Positions 20,885 to 30,471 of a stretch of DNA of 64,000 nucleotides are shown piece by piece. The notes under the pieces were generated by a model. It did not search any database and was not told where the DNA came from. It saw nothing but the letters and a program-made list of their open reading frames with translations. The position numbers and the translations under genes were made by a program. The DNA lies in assembly GCF_000730165.1 (NCBI RefSeq), contig NZ_CP022110.1, positions 2,425,501 to 2,489,500 of the forward strand, given 5' to 3'. How positions within the stretch are numbered: the stretch's first letter is position 1; the number at the start of each line of letters is the position of its first letter. The DNA is from Nitrospirillum viridazoti CBAmc (lineage in GTDB: Bacteria; Pseudomonadota; Alphaproteobacteria; Azospirillales; Azospirillaceae).

Positions 20885-21951
20885 AAATCCTGATTGTCAC
20901 GGACGCCTGGCACCCCCAGGTGAACGGCGTGGTCCGCACCCTGACCACGACGCGCGATGAATTGCGCCAGCTGGGTCATGAGGTCGAGGTCATCGCCCCG
21001 GACCGCTTCCGCACCGTGCCCATGCCGACATATCCGGAAATCCGGCTGGCGCTGAAGCCCGGCGCCCGGCTGCGCCGCATGATCGACGAGATCGCGCCCG
21101 ACGCCATCCACATTGCGACGGAAGGGCCCCTGGGCCTAGCCGCGCGGCGCTATTGCCTACGCCGGCGCATCCCCTTCACCACCGCCTACCACACGCGCTT
21201 CCCGGAATACGTCCGCGACCGCTTCCCCATCCCGCTGCGCCTCAGCTACGCCCTGGTGCGCCGCTTCCATGCGCCCGCCTCGGCCGTCATGGTGGCGACG
21301 CCGTCCATCGAGAACGACCTGGTGGACAGGGGCTTCCGCAACATCAAGCGTTGGTCGCGCGGCGTCGACACCGACCTGTTCCGCCCGCGAGAGAAGGACT
21401 TCCTGCCTTTCCCCCGCCCCATCTTCATGTATGTGGGCCGGGTGGCGGTGGAGAAGAACATCGAGGCCTTCCTGTCGCTGGACCTGCCGGGCACCAAGGT
21501 GGTGGTGGGCGGCGGCCCGCAGTTGGACGACCTGAAGGCCAAGTACCCGGCCGCCCAGTTCGTCGGCCCCAAGCATGGGGAAGAGCTGGCCAGGCACTAT
21601 GCCGCCGGCGACGTCTTCGTCTTCCCCTCGCGCACCGACACCTTCGGCCTGGTGCTGCTGGAGGCACTGGCCTCCGGCGTGCCGGTGGCGGCGTACCCGG
21701 TGCCGGGGCCGCTGGACGTGCTGGCGGGGTCGGACGTAGCCGTGCTGGACGAGGATTTGCGCAAGGCCGCCCTGGCCGCCCTGGAGATTCCAGGCGACAA
21801 GTGCCGCCGCCACGCCCTGACCTTCTCCTGGTCCGCGTCCGCTGCGCAGTTCCTGAACAACCTGCGCCCCTTCCGCGGCCATCCGGCCCTGGACCCGGTG
21901 CCCGTCCTGGACCCGGCCCCGCAGGCCGACGAGACCAAGAAGGCCAGCTGA
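20881..21951 (+). CDS. Glycosyltransferase family 4 protein
   Basis: GT-B fold glycosyltransferase of 356 residues, probably adding a sugar to a membrane lipid. The N-terminus KILIVTDAWHPQVNGVVRTL is typical of MgtA/SqdX-like enzymes that glycosylate diacylglycerol. Nucleotide-sugar binding features include FMYVGRVAVEKNIEAFL and the acidic E-x7-E motif in SRTDTFGLVLLEALASGVPV. The GTG start at 20881 overlaps the previous stop by four bases (GTGA), so the two are coupled. The partner phosphoesterase and the upstream lipid kinase suggest a glycolipid pathway; the exact product is not known. Confidence 0.88.
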   Translation: MKILIVTDAWHPQVNGVVRTLTTTRDELRQLGHEVEVIAPDRFRTVPMPTYPEIRLALKPGARLRRMIDEIAPDAIHIATEGPLGLAARRYCLRRRIPFTTAYHTRFPEYVRDRFPIPLRLSYALVRRFHAPASAVMVATPSIENDLVDRGFRNIKRWSRGVDTDLFRPREKDFLPFPRPIFMYVGRVAVEKNIEAFLSLDLPGTKVVVGGGPQLDDLKAKYPAAQFVGPKHGEELARHYAAGDVFVFPSRTDTFGLVLLEALASGVPVAAYPVPGPLDVLAGSDVAVLDEDLRKAALAALEIPGDKCRRHALTFSWSASAAQFLNNLRPFRGHPALDPVPVLDPAPQADETKKAS

Positions 21952-22059
21952 CCGTAGGGGTTCCCGCGTTCATTGAAGACGGCGCGGACCCGGTGCTAGG
22001 GTGGCGGCGACCGTGGCGGGCCGCCCCGCCGCCCTATCCGTTCCCCTGACACGATCGGC

Positions 22060-23352
22060 ATGCTGGAAGCGCTTTATCGCGGGCTGACCGCCCTGGCCGG
22101 CCCCGCCGTCCGCCGCCTACTGGACCGGCGGCTGGCCGCCGGCAAGGAAGACCCCCACCGTCTGCCCGAGCGCCTGGGCCATGCCGGCCTGCCCCGCCCC
22201 CCTGGCCGGCTGATCTGGCTGCACGCCGCCAGCGTGGGCGAATCCATGGCCGTGCTGCCGCTGATCGACCGGCTGCTGACCCTGTCGCCCCGGCCCACCG
22301 TCCTGGTCACCACCGGCACCGTCACCTCCGCCACCCTGATGGCGCAGCGCCTGCCGCCGGGCGCCATCCACCAGTTCGTGCCCGTGGACCTGCCAGCGGC
22401 CGTGGCCCGTTTCATGGACCACTGGCGGCCCGACGCGGCGCTGTGGATCGAATCGGAATTCTGGCCCAACCTGCTGCGCGCTCTGCGTAAGGCCCAGGTA
22501 CCCGCCGCCCTGGTGAACGCCCGCCTGTCGGCCGGCAGCCACCGCAACTGGCGCCGCGCGCCGCGCACCGCCCATCGCCTGCTGTCCACCTTCCGCCTGG
22601 CGCTGGCGCAGACGGCGACGGAGGCCGGGCGCCTGCGCGATTTGGGCCTGGCCGACGTGCGCTGCGTCGGCAACCTGAAATACTCCACCAGTCCCTTGCC
22701 GGCGGAGCCCCAGGCCCTGGCCGCCCTCCAGGCCGCCGTGGCCGGCCGGCCCGCCTGGGTCCTTGCCAGTACCCACCCGGGTGAGGATGACTTGGCCGTC
22801 CAGGTGCACCAGCGCCTGGCCCCCCGCATACCGAGCCTGCTAACCCTGGTGGTGCCCCGCCACCCCGCGCGGGGGCCGGAGATCGCCGCCGCCTTCCAGG
22901 CCCAAGGCCTGACCGTCAGCCGCCGCGCCACCGGCGCCCTGCCGGACGCCACCGACGCCGTGCACGTGGCCGACACACTGGGGGAACTGGGGCTGTTCTT
23001 TCGCCTGGCGCCGGTGGCCGCCATCGGCGGATCCTTCGTGCCGGTGGGCGGGCACAACCCCATCGAGCCCGCGCAGTTGGGGGCCGCCGTCATCTACGGC
23101 CCGCACATGCATAACTTCGCGGAGATCGCCGCGACGCTGGAGGCGGCCGGTGGCGCCCGGCGCGTGCCGGATGTCGAAGGCCTGGCTGAGGCGGTGCACG
23201 CCCTGCTGACCGACCCGGAGGCGCGCGAGGCCCAGGCCGCCGCCGCCAAGGCCGTGGCCGACGACAACCGCCACGCCGTGGACCGGGTGATGGCGGCCCT
23301 GGCGCCCCTGCTGGCCGAAGCGGGCGTGCATCTGACCGGGGATGCCCGGTGA
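22060..23352 (+). CDS. waaA: 3-deoxy-D-manno-octulosonic acid (Kdo) transferase
   Basis: Inner-membrane enzyme that transfers Kdo from CMP-Kdo to lipid IVA in LPS synthesis. The 430-residue protein shows the family segments LIWLHAASVGESMAVLPLI, VTTGTVTSATLMAQRLP, ALWIESEFWPNLLRA and LVNARLSAGSHRNW. The C-terminal half has PVAAIGGSFVPVGGHNPIEP, typical of GT30. The next gene, lpxK, starts inside its stop codon (GTGA overlap). The order waaA-lpxK is common in alphaproteobacteria. Confidence 0.96.
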   Translation: MLEALYRGLTALAGPAVRRLLDRRLAAGKEDPHRLPERLGHAGLPRPPGRLIWLHAASVGESMAVLPLIDRLLTLSPRPTVLVTTGTVTSATLMAQRLPPGAIHQFVPVDLPAAVARFMDHWRPDAALWIESEFWPNLLRALRKAQVPAALVNARLSAGSHRNWRRAPRTAHRLLSTFRLALAQTATEAGRLRDLGLADVRCVGNLKYSTSPLPAEPQALAALQAAVAGRPAWVLASTHPGEDDLAVQVHQRLAPRIPSLLTLVVPRHPARGPEIAAAFQAQGLTVSRRATGALPDATDAVHVADTLGELGLFFRLAPVAAIGGSFVPVGGHNPIEPAQLGAAVIYGPHMHNFAEIAATLEAAGGARRVPDVEGLAEAVHALLTDPEAREAQAAAAKAVADDNRHAVDRVMAALAPLLAEAGVHLTGDAR

Positions 23353-24329
23353 AGGCCCCCGGCTTCTGGTATCGCCCCGCCGGGCCGCTGGCGGCGCTGT
23401 TGAGCCCCCTGGCGTGCCTCTACGCCCTCGGCGCCCGCCGGCGCCAAACCAAAGCCACGCCGCAGGACGTCGGCATCCCCGTCATCTGCATCGGCAATTT
23501 GGTGGCGGGCGGTGCCGGCAAGACGCCGCTGTCACAGGCGGTGATGCGGCACTTGCGCGCCCGGGGCCTCCAGGCCCACTACCTGTCGCGCGGCTATGGC
23601 GGCCGGCTGAAGGGCCCCCTGCGGGTCGATCCGGCCCGGCATGGCGCCGCCGACGTGGGGGATGAGCCGCTGCTGCTGTCGCGCACCGCCCCAGCCTGGA
23701 TATCGGCGGACCGCCTGGCCGGCGCCCGGGCCGCGCGCGATGGCGGCGCCGAGGCCGTGGTGATGGACGACGGCTTTCAGAACCCGGCCCTGGCCAAGGA
23801 CCTGTCGCTGCTGGTGGTGGACGGCGGCGCGGGCTTCGGCAACGGCCACGTCATCCCGGCCGGCCCCCTGCGCGAGGTCCTGGGTGACGGCCTGGCAAGG
23901 GCGGACGCCGTAGTGATCGTGGGTGCCGACCGTACGGGGGCCAGAGCGAGCGTGGCAGCACTCGCCCCCGCCCTGCCCATCCTGACCGCGCGACTGGTGC
24001 CGGACGCAGCCGTGGCCGCCGGGCTGGCCGGCCGGCCGGTCCTGGCCTTCGCCGGCATCGGCCGGCCGGGCAAGTTCTTCGACACCTGCCGTGAGCTGGG
24101 CCTGGCGATGGCGGAGGTGGTGCCCTTCCCCGACCACCACCCCTATGCCGAGGCTGAGGTCACCCGCCTGCTGGCGCGCGCCGCCGCCCTGGGTGCCGTG
24201 CCGCTGACGACCGAGAAGGACTGGGTGCGACTACCCGCCGCGCACCAAACCGCCATAAAAGCCCTGCCCGTGGTGCTGGCTTTCGACGATCCCGGCGCGC
24301 TGGAGCGTGTTCTGGGAACGGTGTCCTAG
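23349..24329 (+). CDS. lpxK: Tetraacyldisaccharide 4'-kinase
   Basis: Kinase that adds the 4'-phosphate to the lipid A precursor at the inner membrane. The 326-residue protein has FWYRPAGPLAALLSPLACLY near the N-terminus, the P-loop region IGNLVAGGAGKTPLSQAV, SRGYGG, the DDGFQ motif (VMDDGFQNPAL) and VPLTTEKDWVRLP at the C-terminal end. The GTG start overlaps waaA by four bases. Ten residues into the protein the family-typical sequence is already present, supporting this start. Confidence 0.96.
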   Translation: MKAPGFWYRPAGPLAALLSPLACLYALGARRRQTKATPQDVGIPVICIGNLVAGGAGKTPLSQAVMRHLRARGLQAHYLSRGYGGRLKGPLRVDPARHGAADVGDEPLLLSRTAPAWISADRLAGARAARDGGAEAVVMDDGFQNPALAKDLSLLVVDGGAGFGNGHVIPAGPLREVLGDGLARADAVVIVGADRTGARASVAALAPALPILTARLVPDAAVAAGLAGRPVLAFAGIGRPGKFFDTCRELGLAMAEVVPFPDHHPYAEAEVTRLLARAAALGAVPLTTEKDWVRLPAAHQTAIKALPVVLAFDDPGALERVLGTVS

Positions 24330-24409
24330 AGACCCGGATTCCCAGGGACGGGCGCGCACCTTGGCGCCCGCTGATCCGCGTATGAGCTTGTTTTGCACCA
24401 GTGGGCGCC

Positions 24410-25327
24410 ATGGCTAAGCACAGCCCCCGGCGTCGCGCCTTTGACCGCATCCTGGGGCACCGGCTGGAGGCGGTCGCCGCCTACCTGATCTACGCCGTCC
24501 TGGGCCTGCTGCCGCTGGACGCAGCCTCCGCCGTGGGCGCCTGGGCGGGCCGCATCGTGGGGCCCCGTCTTCGCACTCACGCCAAGGTGCTGCGCCGCCT
24601 GCAACGGGCCATGCCGGAACTGCCGGAGGAGCGGCGCCGGACCATCGCCCGCCAATCGTGGGAGAACCTGGGCCGCACCCTGGCGGAATACCCCCACATC
24701 AAAACCATCGCCCGCGATTGGGACCGCCGGGTGGAGATGGTGGGGGCGGAGCATCTGCGGGCCCTGCGCGATGATGGCCGCCCGGGCATCTGCGTCACCG
24801 CGCATCTGGCCAACTGGGAACTGGCGGGGTTGGCCTGCCAAAAACTGGGTCTGCCCCTCACCATCGTCTACCGCGCGCCCAACAACCGCTGGGTCGACCG
24901 CCTGCTGGCGCGGGCGCGCCGCCCGCTGCACGCCCTGCTGGTGCCCAAGGGTCGCGACGCCGCCCGGGGCATGGTGGCCGCCCTCCGCGGCGGCGGCCAT
25001 ATCGGTGTGCTGCCCGACCAGAAACTGAACGAGGGCATCCCCGTGCCCTTCTTCGGCCGCGACGCCATGACCGGCACCTTCACCGCCGACCTGGCCCTGC
25101 GCTACGGCGCCCCCATCGTGCCCATCCGGGTCACGCGGCTGGCTGCGGACAAGGGAGGGGACCGGCGTTTCCGCGTCGAGGCCATGGCGCCCCTGGCCCT
25201 TAAGAGCAGCGGCGACCGCGCCGCCGACACCCGCGCCGGCATGGAGGCCGTGAACGCCGTGCTGGAGGGGTGGGTGCGGGCGCATCCCGGCCAATGGATG
25301 TGGAGCCACAACCGCTGGCCCGACTAG
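24410..25327 (+). CDS. LpxL/HtrB-like lipid A acyltransferase (first of tandem pair)
   Basis: Predicted inner-membrane acyltransferase that adds a secondary fatty acid to lipid A. The 305-residue protein has a hydrophobic N-terminal segment (AYLIYAVLGLLPLDAASAV) and the catalytic H-x4-E motif in TAHLANWELAGL. The family segments IVYRAPNNRWVDRLLARARR, VLPDQKLNEGIPVPFFGR and WVRAHPGQWMWSHNRWP follow. It is clearly paralogous to the next gene. The ATG at 24410 was chosen over a GTG at 24401. It lies 80 bp downstream of lpxK on the same strand. Confidence 0.9.
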   Translation: MAKHSPRRRAFDRILGHRLEAVAAYLIYAVLGLLPLDAASAVGAWAGRIVGPRLRTHAKVLRRLQRAMPELPEERRRTIARQSWENLGRTLAEYPHIKTIARDWDRRVEMVGAEHLRALRDDGRPGICVTAHLANWELAGLACQKLGLPLTIVYRAPNNRWVDRLLARARRPLHALLVPKGRDAARGMVAALRGGGHIGVLPDQKLNEGIPVPFFGRDAMTGTFTADLALRYGAPIVPIRVTRLAADKGGDRRFRVEAMAPLALKSSGDRAADTRAGMEAVNAVLEGWVRAHPGQWMWSHNRWPD

Positions 25328-25368
25328 GGCCGAGCGCCGGCCGGACCGATCCGCCCGGCCCGCCGCGC

Positions 25369-25397
25369 TTGACCCGTGACAAAAAGCACCCGATAGC
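25369..25397 (+). promoter_or_regulatory. Possible promoter before the second acyltransferase
   Basis: TTGACC (25369-25374) and GATAGC (25392-25397) are separated by 17 bp. The -35 box is good and the -10 box weak. The position, about 150 bp before the second acyltransferase start, would let this paralogue be expressed separately from lpxK. Confidence 0.35.
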
Positions 25398-25540
25398 TTT
25401 AGCCGCCACCGGCGTTGGGACCCGGCGGCCCCCGCTTTTGTCCGCCTTGGAGGTCGTCTTTCTGGGTTCGGATAGGGTGCTATCCCCAACCCTTCCAGGA
25501 CGGCCGGCCCATCGCCATGGGGACCGGCACGGGAGTTTCC

Positions 25541-26437
25541 ATGGCCGAGCACGGTACCCAGCCCTCCTCCCTGCGCTACGCCATCGAGGCGGCGGGCATC
25601 CGCGCCCTGTTCCGCCTGCTGGGCCTGCTGCCGGCCGACATGGCATCGGACTTCGGCGGCTGGATCGGGCGCACCCTGGGGCCGCGCATCGGCGGCAACG
25701 CCAAGGTGCTGCGCAACCTGGAACGGGCCATGCCCCAGCTGGACGCGGCGGGGCGCCGGCGCGTGGCGCGGGAGTCCTGGGACAACCTGTGCCGCACCCT
25801 GGCCGAATATCCGCACCTGAAGACCATCTCCCGCGAGTGGGAGCAGCGGGTGGAGCTGATCGGGGCGGAGCACGTGCGGGGCCTGATGACCGATGGCAAG
25901 CCGGGCGTCATCCTGACCGGCCATTTCGGCAATTGGGAACTGGTGGCCATGACCGTGTTCAAGTGCGGCGCCACCATGACCGCCATCTACCGCGCCCCCA
26001 ACAACCCCTCCGTCGACAAGCTGCTGGCCGAGGCGCGGGGCGAACTGGGCACCACCCTGGTGCCCAAGGGTCGCGCCTCCGCCAAGGGCATCCTGGCGGC
26101 CATGCGGGCGGGCGGCATCTTGGGCATCCTGGCCGACCAGAAGCTGAACGAGGGCATCGCCGTGCCCTTCCTGGGCCATGACGCCATGACCGGCACCATC
26201 GCCGGAGATGTGGTGGTGCGCCACGGCGCCGTCGTCGTGCCCATGCGCGTGACGCGCAAGCCCAGGGGCGCCCGCTTCCGCATCGAGGTCTTTCCGCCCA
26301 TGGACCTGCCGGCGCCCACGGGCGACCGCCCGGCCGACATCCGCGCCATCACCGTGGCGGTGAACCAGCTGCTGGAACGATGGGTGCTGGAAAACCCCGG
26401 CCAATGGCTGTGGACCCACCGCCGCTGGCCGAAATAA
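25541..26437 (+). CDS. LpxL/HtrB-like lipid A acyltransferase (second of tandem pair)
   Basis: Paralogue of the preceding acyltransferase, 298 residues, with the catalytic motif TGHFGNWELVAM (H-x4-E) and matching segments IYRAPNNPSVDKLL, ILADQKLNEGIAVPFLGHD and WVLENPGQWLWTHRRWPK. The sequence around NAKVLRNLERAMPQL is also shared with the first copy, so the pair arose by tandem duplication. The ATG at 25541 has a GGGAG ribosome-binding site five bases upstream, which decides it over the ATG at 25517. The pair probably adds two secondary acyl chains with different specificity. Confidence 0.9.
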   Translation: MAEHGTQPSSLRYAIEAAGIRALFRLLGLLPADMASDFGGWIGRTLGPRIGGNAKVLRNLERAMPQLDAAGRRRVARESWDNLCRTLAEYPHLKTISREWEQRVELIGAEHVRGLMTDGKPGVILTGHFGNWELVAMTVFKCGATMTAIYRAPNNPSVDKLLAEARGELGTTLVPKGRASAKGILAAMRAGGILGILADQKLNEGIAVPFLGHDAMTGTIAGDVVVRHGAVVVPMRVTRKPRGARFRIEVFPPMDLPAPTGDRPADIRAITVAVNQLLERWVLENPGQWLWTHRRWPK

Positions 26438-26465
26438 GTTCGCCTGCGGGCATGGGGCCTTATCG

Positions 26466-28109
26466 TTAAAACAGGCTGCCCTGGCCGCTGGGCCGGGCCG
26501 CCGCGCGCGGCTTGGGCGCGGGGGTCGACTCGCGGGGCGGGGCCGGTGTCGGAACCGGCGCAGGCGCCCCTTCCCCGTCCAGGGTGGCGCCCACGGCGCC
26601 GTCGATGAATTCCACCCGCACGCGGCCGCCGGCAGGGGCATCCGCCACCTTGGTCACGGGGTGGCCGTCGGCGGTGGTGACCAGGGCGAAGCCGCGGGCC
26701 AGCACGCCGCGGTAGGACAGCGTCTCCAGCAGCTTGGCCTGGCCTTCCAGCCGGCGGGCGCCATCGGCCACGGCGCGGCCGAAGCTGGCGTCCAGGCGGC
26801 GGCCGAGGTCGTCGAGGCGCGCCCCGCCCTCCTCCGCCCGGCGCACCAGCGGCTGGGGCGTCAGGCGCTGGGCCAGGGTCTGGGCGCGGGTGGCGCGGTC
26901 GGCCAGCAGGCGGGTCAGGCCGCCGGACAGCCCCCGCTGGGCGATGTCCAGCCGGGCATAGGCCAGGCCCAGCACCTGGGCCGGATGGCGCAGGCCGGCG
27001 CCCAGCTTGGCCACCTCCGTCCGGTGGCGGCGGATCAGGCCGGTCATGGACAGGGCCAGACGCTCCCCCCGGTCGTCCAGGCGCTGGGCGCAGCCCTCCA
27101 ACAGGGCGCGGGGATCGCCCAGGCCGCGCGCCAGTCCTTCCACGCGGTTGCGGCGCTCGGCCAGCAGGCGGTTGGCGGTCCCCTCCAGCCGGCGGCCGCA
27201 TTCCATGACCTGGGCCATCAGCTCGGCCCGCACCGGCACCGCCATCTCGGCGGCGGCCGTGGGCGTGGGCGCCCGGCGGTCGGAAGCGAAGTCGATCAGC
27301 GTCGTATCGGTCTCATGCCCCACGGCGGAGATCAGCGGAATCTGGCTGGCCGCCGCCGCCCGCACCACGACCTCCTCATTGAAGGGCATGAGGTCTTCCA
27401 GGCTGCCGCCGCCGCGCGCCACGATCAGCAGGTCGGGCCGGGGCACGGGGCCGCCCGGGGCGATGGCGTTGAAGCCCTGGATGGCGCGGGCCACCTGGGC
27501 CGCCGCCTGCTCGCCCTGCACCGCCACCGGCCACAGCAACACGTGGCGGGGGAAGCGGTCGGCCAAGCGGTGCAGGATGTCGCGAATGACGGCGCCGGTG
27601 GGGGAGGTCACCACGCCGATGACGCGGGGCAGGAAGGGCAGCGGCCGTTTGCGCTGGGCATCGAACAGGCCCTCCGCCGCCAGCCGGCGCTTGCGCTCCT
27701 CCAGCATCTTGAGCAGCGCGCCCTCGCCCGCCAGCTCCATGGTCTCGATGATCAGCTGGTATTGCGAGCGGCCGGGGTAGGTCGTCAGGCGGCCGGTGCA
27801 CACCACCTCCATCCCGTCTTCGGGCTTCACGGCCAGGCGCATGACCGTGCCCTTCCAGCACACGGCCTCGATCACCGCCTGGTCGTCCTTCAGGCGCAGG
27901 TAGAGGTGGCCGGACGAGACGCGCTTGGGCTGGCTGACCTCGCCGCGCACGCGGACATAGCCGAACGTCTCCTCCACCGTGCGCTTCAGGGCGCGCGACA
28001 GGTCGGAAACGCTGAGCTCGGGCAGGTTGCCGCCGGCCACGGGCGTGGCGCCGGCATAGCCGAGATCGGCAGCGGGGGGCGGGGGGGAGTCGGGGAAGTC
28101 TTGAGTCAT
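26466..28109 (-). CDS. xseA: Exodeoxyribonuclease VII large subunit
   Basis: Catalytic subunit of exonuclease VII, which degrades single-stranded DNA in repair and recombination. The 547-residue protein begins its OB-fold near LPELSVSDLSRALKRTVEE, followed by VRVRGEVSQPKRVSSGHLYL. The catalytic domain includes GVVTSPTGAVIRDILHRLAD, LIVARGGGSLEDLMPFNEE and ISAVGHETDTTLIDFASDRR. A long helical region follows, and the tail is Pro/Ala-rich, ending GQGSLF. Length is slightly above average because of that tail. It is divergent from purD, a common arrangement in alphaproteobacteria. The ATG at 28109 is close to the OB-fold; the longer frame from 28208 overlaps purD. Confidence 0.95.
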   Translation of the reverse strand: MTQDFPDSPPPPAADLGYAGATPVAGGNLPELSVSDLSRALKRTVEETFGYVRVRGEVSQPKRVSSGHLYLRLKDDQAVIEAVCWKGTVMRLAVKPEDGMEVVCTGRLTTYPGRSQYQLIIETMELAGEGALLKMLEERKRRLAAEGLFDAQRKRPLPFLPRVIGVVTSPTGAVIRDILHRLADRFPRHVLLWPVAVQGEQAAAQVARAIQGFNAIAPGGPVPRPDLLIVARGGGSLEDLMPFNEEVVVRAAAASQIPLISAVGHETDTTLIDFASDRRAPTPTAAAEMAVPVRAELMAQVMECGRRLEGTANRLLAERRNRVEGLARGLGDPRALLEGCAQRLDDRGERLALSMTGLIRRHRTEVAKLGAGLRHPAQVLGLAYARLDIAQRGLSGGLTRLLADRATRAQTLAQRLTPQPLVRRAEEGGARLDDLGRRLDASFGRAVADGARRLEGQAKLLETLSYRGVLARGFALVTTADGHPVTKVADAPAGGRVRVEFIDGAVGATLDGEGAPAPVPTPAPPRESTPAPKPRAAARPSGQGSLF

Positions 28110-28169
28110 GGCGCGGGCATGATACAAGCACCCGCTCAACAGATGGAATCGTGATCGGGGGTAGAGGCG

Positions 28170-29477
28170 ATGAAGATCCTGGTGGTCGGATCCGGCGGGC
28201 GGGAGCATGCGCTGTGCTGGGCCATCTCAGCCTCCCCCCTGTGCGGCACGCTGTGGTGCGCGCCCGGCAACGCCGGCATCCGCGACGTGGCGAGCTGCGT
28301 GGACATCAAGGCCGACGACGTGGACGGCCTGGTGGCCTTCGCCACGTCCAATGCCGTGGACCTGGTGGTGGTGGGGCCGGAGCAGCCGCTGGTGCTGGGC
28401 CTGGTGGACCGCCTGACGGCCGCCGGCATCAAGGCCTTCGGCCCCAGCCAGGCCGCAGCCGCCCTGGAAGGCTCCAAGGGCTTCATGAAGGACATCTGCG
28501 CCAAGTACGGCGTGCCCACGGCCGCCTATCGGCGCTTCACCGATGCCGCCGCCGCCAAGGCCTATGCCACCGAACAGGGCGCGCCTATCGTGGTCAAGGC
28601 CGACGGCCTGGCCGCCGGCAAGGGTGTCGTCATCGCCATGACCCTGGAGGAGGCGCACGCCGCCATCGACGACGCCATGCTGCACGGCCGCTTCGGCAGC
28701 GCCGGCGCCGAGGTTGTGGTCGAGGAGTTCATGGATGGCGAGGAGGCCAGCTTCTTCGCCCTGTGCGACGGCACCCACGCCCTGCCCCTGGTGGGGGCGC
28801 AGGATCACAAGCGGGTGTTCGACAACGACCAGGGGCCCAACACCGGTGGCATGGGGGCCTATTCCCCCGCCCCCGTCCTGACGCCCGAGCTGCAGGATCG
28901 GGTGATGCGCGAGATCGTGGAGCCCACGGTCAAGGGCATGGCGGCGGAGGGCAAGCCCTTCACCGGTGTGCTGTTCGCCGGGCTGATGATCGTTGCGAGC
29001 CCGGAAGGACCGAAGCCACGCCTGATCGAATTCAACGCGCGCTTCGGCGACCCGGAATGCCAGGTACTGATGCGCCGCCTGAAGTCCGACATCGTGCCGC
29101 TGCTGCTGGCCACCTGCGACGGGCAGTTGGACCATGTGGATGTGCGCTGGTACGACGACCCCGCCCTGTGCGTGGTGATGGCGGCCCAGGGCTATCCGGG
29201 TGATTATGTGAAGAACACCGCCATCGGGGGTCTGGAGGAGGCTGGCAAGGTCGATGGGGTCACCGTCTTCCACGCCGGTACGAAGGCTGATGGCGACCGC
29301 GTGCTGGCCAACGGCGGCCGGGTGCTGGGTGTCACGGCCATGGGTAAGACGGTGGCCGAGGCGCAGGCCTTGGCCTACCAGGCGGTGGACCGCATCCGCT
29401 GGCCGGAGGGGTTCTGCCGCCGGGACATCGGCTGGCGCGCCCTTGAACGCGAAAAGGCCGAGCGTGAAAAGGCCTAA
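28170..29477 (+). CDS. purD: Phosphoribosylamine-glycine ligase
   Basis: ATP-grasp enzyme that joins glycine to 5-phosphoribosylamine in purine synthesis. The 435-residue protein starts [19 protein letters not shown], with [34 protein letters not shown] and the ATP-grasp segments [17 protein letters not shown] and [36 protein letters not shown] and [14 protein letters not shown] complete the signature. The start has an AGAGG ribosome-binding site. The extreme C-terminus is charged (REKAEREKA). It is read divergently from xseA. Confidence 0.97.
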   Translation: MKILVVGSGGREHALCWAISASPLCGTLWCAPGNAGIRDVASCVDIKADDVDGLVAFATSNAVDLVVVGPEQPLVLGLVDRLTAAGIKAFGPSQAAAALEGSKGFMKDICAKYGVPTAAYRRFTDAAAAKAYATEQGAPIVVKADGLAAGKGVVIAMTLEEAHAAIDDAMLHGRFGSAGAEVVVEEFMDGEEASFFALCDGTHALPLVGAQDHKRVFDNDQGPNTGGMGAYSPAPVLTPELQDRVMREIVEPTVKGMAAEGKPFTGVLFAGLMIVASPEGPKPRLIEFNARFGDPECQVLMRRLKSDIVPLLLATCDGQLDHVDVRWYDDPALCVVMAAQGYPGDYVKNTAIGGLEEAGKVDGVTVFHAGTKADGDRVLANGGRVLGVTAMGKTVAEAQALAYQAVDRIRWPEGFCRRDIGWRALEREKAEREKA

Positions 29478-29546
29478 CGGGAACAGAAGCAGGGATGAGG
29501 CGGGCGCCCCAAGCCGGGGCCCAGCCGCTTTTAGGGACAAGAGATC

Positions 29547-30470
29547 ATGAATCGCCAGGACCGCCGCCGCCGCATCGCGGAAATCTCCAAGGACGCCAAT
29601 GCCGGCGCGCCCTTCGTCAACGACATGCGCGTGGCCGCCGACCTGCATCGCCAGGGCCGGCTGAAGGAGGCGGAGAACGCCTACCGCGCCATCATCCGCA
29701 TCTACGCCGCCGTCCCGGAGATCCGCGTCGCCTGGTCCAACCTGGGCGCGGTGCTGCAGGGCCTGGGCAAGCTGGAAGAGGCGGTGACGGCGCTGAAGAA
29801 GGCGCGGTCGCTGAACCCCAACCACCCGCCGCCCCACCAGAACCTGGGCATGGCCCTGCTGGCTCAGGGCAAGGTGGATGAGGCGCTGGAAAGCTTCCGC
29901 CGCGCGGTGGAGCTGAACCCGCAGTTCACCGAGGCCTGGCACGCCCTGGGCGTGGCTTCGGGCCAGAAGAACGATCTGGCCGGGGCCGAGGACGCCTGGC
30001 GCCGCACGCTGGAGCTGGACCCCAACCGGGCAGAGACCCACTTCAACCTGGGCCTGATCCTGCGCAACACCGGCCGGCTGGACGCGGCCGCCGCCGAGTT
30101 CCATGCCTGCGCCACCCTGGACCCTTCCCAAGGCGACGCCCGGCTGGCCCTGGCCGACACCCTGATCGCCATGGGCCGCGCCGAAGAAGCCGCCCAGATC
30201 ATCTGGGTGCTGATCCAGACCACGCCGGCGCATCCGGTGCCGCAGCAGTTCTACGCCCGGGCCCTGACGGTGATGGCGCAGATGGGCAATGGCGACGCCG
30301 CCGCCGACCGCGCCGACCAGTGGGCCGCCGCCTACCCGGACAGCGAGGCCGCGCGGTCGGTGAAGATCGCCTTCGACACCTACCGCGCCGAGAAGGCCGC
30401 CGCCGAAGCCAAGGGTGGGGAAGCCGCCCAGGCTGAGGAAGCCGCCGCCGAAGAGAAGCCGGAAGCCTAA
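29547..30470 (+). CDS. Tetratricopeptide repeat protein
   Basis: A 307-residue protein built mainly of TPR units, which mediate protein-protein contacts. Repeats are visible from about residue 28 to 215, for example LHRQGRLKEAENAYRAIIRI, GAVLQGLGKLEEAVTALKKA, GMALLAQGKVDEALESFRRA and LILRNTGRLDAAAAEFHACA. No signal peptide or enzyme domain is seen. The C-terminus is Ala/Glu-rich and probably disordered. It follows purD by about 70 bp on the same strand and ends at a double hairpin. Its partner is unknown. Confidence 0.88.
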   Translation: MNRQDRRRRIAEISKDANAGAPFVNDMRVAADLHRQGRLKEAENAYRAIIRIYAAVPEIRVAWSNLGAVLQGLGKLEEAVTALKKARSLNPNHPPPHQNLGMALLAQGKVDEALESFRRAVELNPQFTEAWHALGVASGQKNDLAGAEDAWRRTLELDPNRAETHFNLGLILRNTGRLDAAAAEFHACATLDPSQGDARLALADTLIAMGRAEEAAQIIWVLIQTTPAHPVPQQFYARALTVMAQMGNGDAAADRADQWAAAYPDSEAARSVKIAFDTYRAEKAAAEAKGGEAAQAEEAAAEEKPEA

Positions 30471-30471
30471 A

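Noticed and set aside
24326-26641. 771-codon minus-strand frame opposite the two acyltransferases
   Set aside because: Shadow with low-complexity composition; the plus strand has two full-length LpxL-like enzymes.
28227-30233. 668-codon minus-strand frame opposite purD and the TPR gene
   Set aside because: Antisense shadow; purD is unambiguous on the plus strand.
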